Assembly (NCBI GenBank): GCA_016212295.1
Contig: JACRGO010000006.1
Location: forward strand, 1-24,817
Length of the DNA: 24,817 nt
Reading direction: 5' to 3'
From: Nitrospinota bacterium
GTDB lineage: Bacteria > Nitrospinota > Nitrospinia > JACRGO01
The notes below the pieces were generated by a model. That model searched no databases. It saw nothing but the letters and a program-made list of their open reading frames with translations, and was not told the DNA's origin. The stretch's first letter is position 1, and the number at the start of each line of letters is the position of its first letter. This document shows positions 24,672 to 24,817 of the stretch, in pieces. The translations under genes were made by a program, and so were the position numbers.

Positions 24672-24817
24672 AACAACATTGCTGTCCGGTTTAAAGTTCT
24701 TTAAAAACAATAGGTTGAGAATAAAATATGCTTTAAAAGTGTAATTTTAGCAAAAAATTTATGCATATTTTGATCATTTTTTTTACAGGTACTTTTGAGA
24801 GTAAAATAGTTCAAAAC

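Overview
The window looks like a chromosomal segment of a Gram-negative bacterium. It encodes ADP-heptose synthesis (gmhA, hldE), a dTDP-rhamnose reductase, an MlaC-like periplasmic lipid carrier, a diheme cytochrome lipoprotein, and very large exported proteins. Mosaic GC content, many dispersed intergenic repeat elements and giant secreted proteins built of CARDB, FG-GAP, He_PIG and HEAT domains recall Desulfobacterota, Nitrospirota or related, often uncultured, lineages. The sequence alone does not fix the taxon.

Left third (about 0.4-7.9 kb, mostly + strand): a SAM methyltransferase, a class I/II PLP aminotransferase, the ribosomal pair rplU-rpmA, a convergent mlaC-like gene, then gmhA-hldE (8-nt overlap), a diheme lipoprotein and rfbD (1-nt overlap). 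Together these point to lipopolysaccharide and outer-membrane biogenesis. Intergenic spaces carry several repeat families: C-rich CCCCCTT elements, AT-rich CAAATAAC elements, GCCGCGCTATG hairpins, a GTGACGA hairpin between rplU and rpmA, and a 139-bp element with 26-bp terminal inverted repeats.

Middle (about 8-19 kb, all - strand, read from 19.0 kb down to 8.0 kb): a secreted 1036-aa protein with a coiled coil, a transglutaminase-like core and a C-terminal NlpC/P60 peptidase domain; a secreted TolB-like propeller protein; a nonsense-disrupted fragment repeating part of the 1036-aa protein; and a 2108-aa secreted multidomain protein. This is the most interesting part. The fragment is about 97% identical to the parent over 316 bp, and identity ends abruptly at codons for a GGLAGGG motif, after which the C-termini are unrelated. 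The NlpC/P60 tail and the propeller gene are AT-rich unlike their surroundings. The layout resembles a polymorphic-toxin locus with an exchangeable C-terminal cassette, a possible cognate partner and an orphan recombination module. A relic of a second copy of the 2108-aa gene lies upstream at 19.2 kb, so the locus probably went through tandem duplication and decay. Two tandem CRP/FNR-family palindromes lie upstream of the 1036-aa gene.

Right part (about 19.5-24.6 kb): a giant + strand membrane protein combining an NHL-type propeller, about ten transmembrane segments, HEAT repeats and a TPR-like tail, convergent with a CDP-alcohol phosphatidyltransferase. The window ends in AT-rich sequence that includes a second copy of the repeat found after the first gene.
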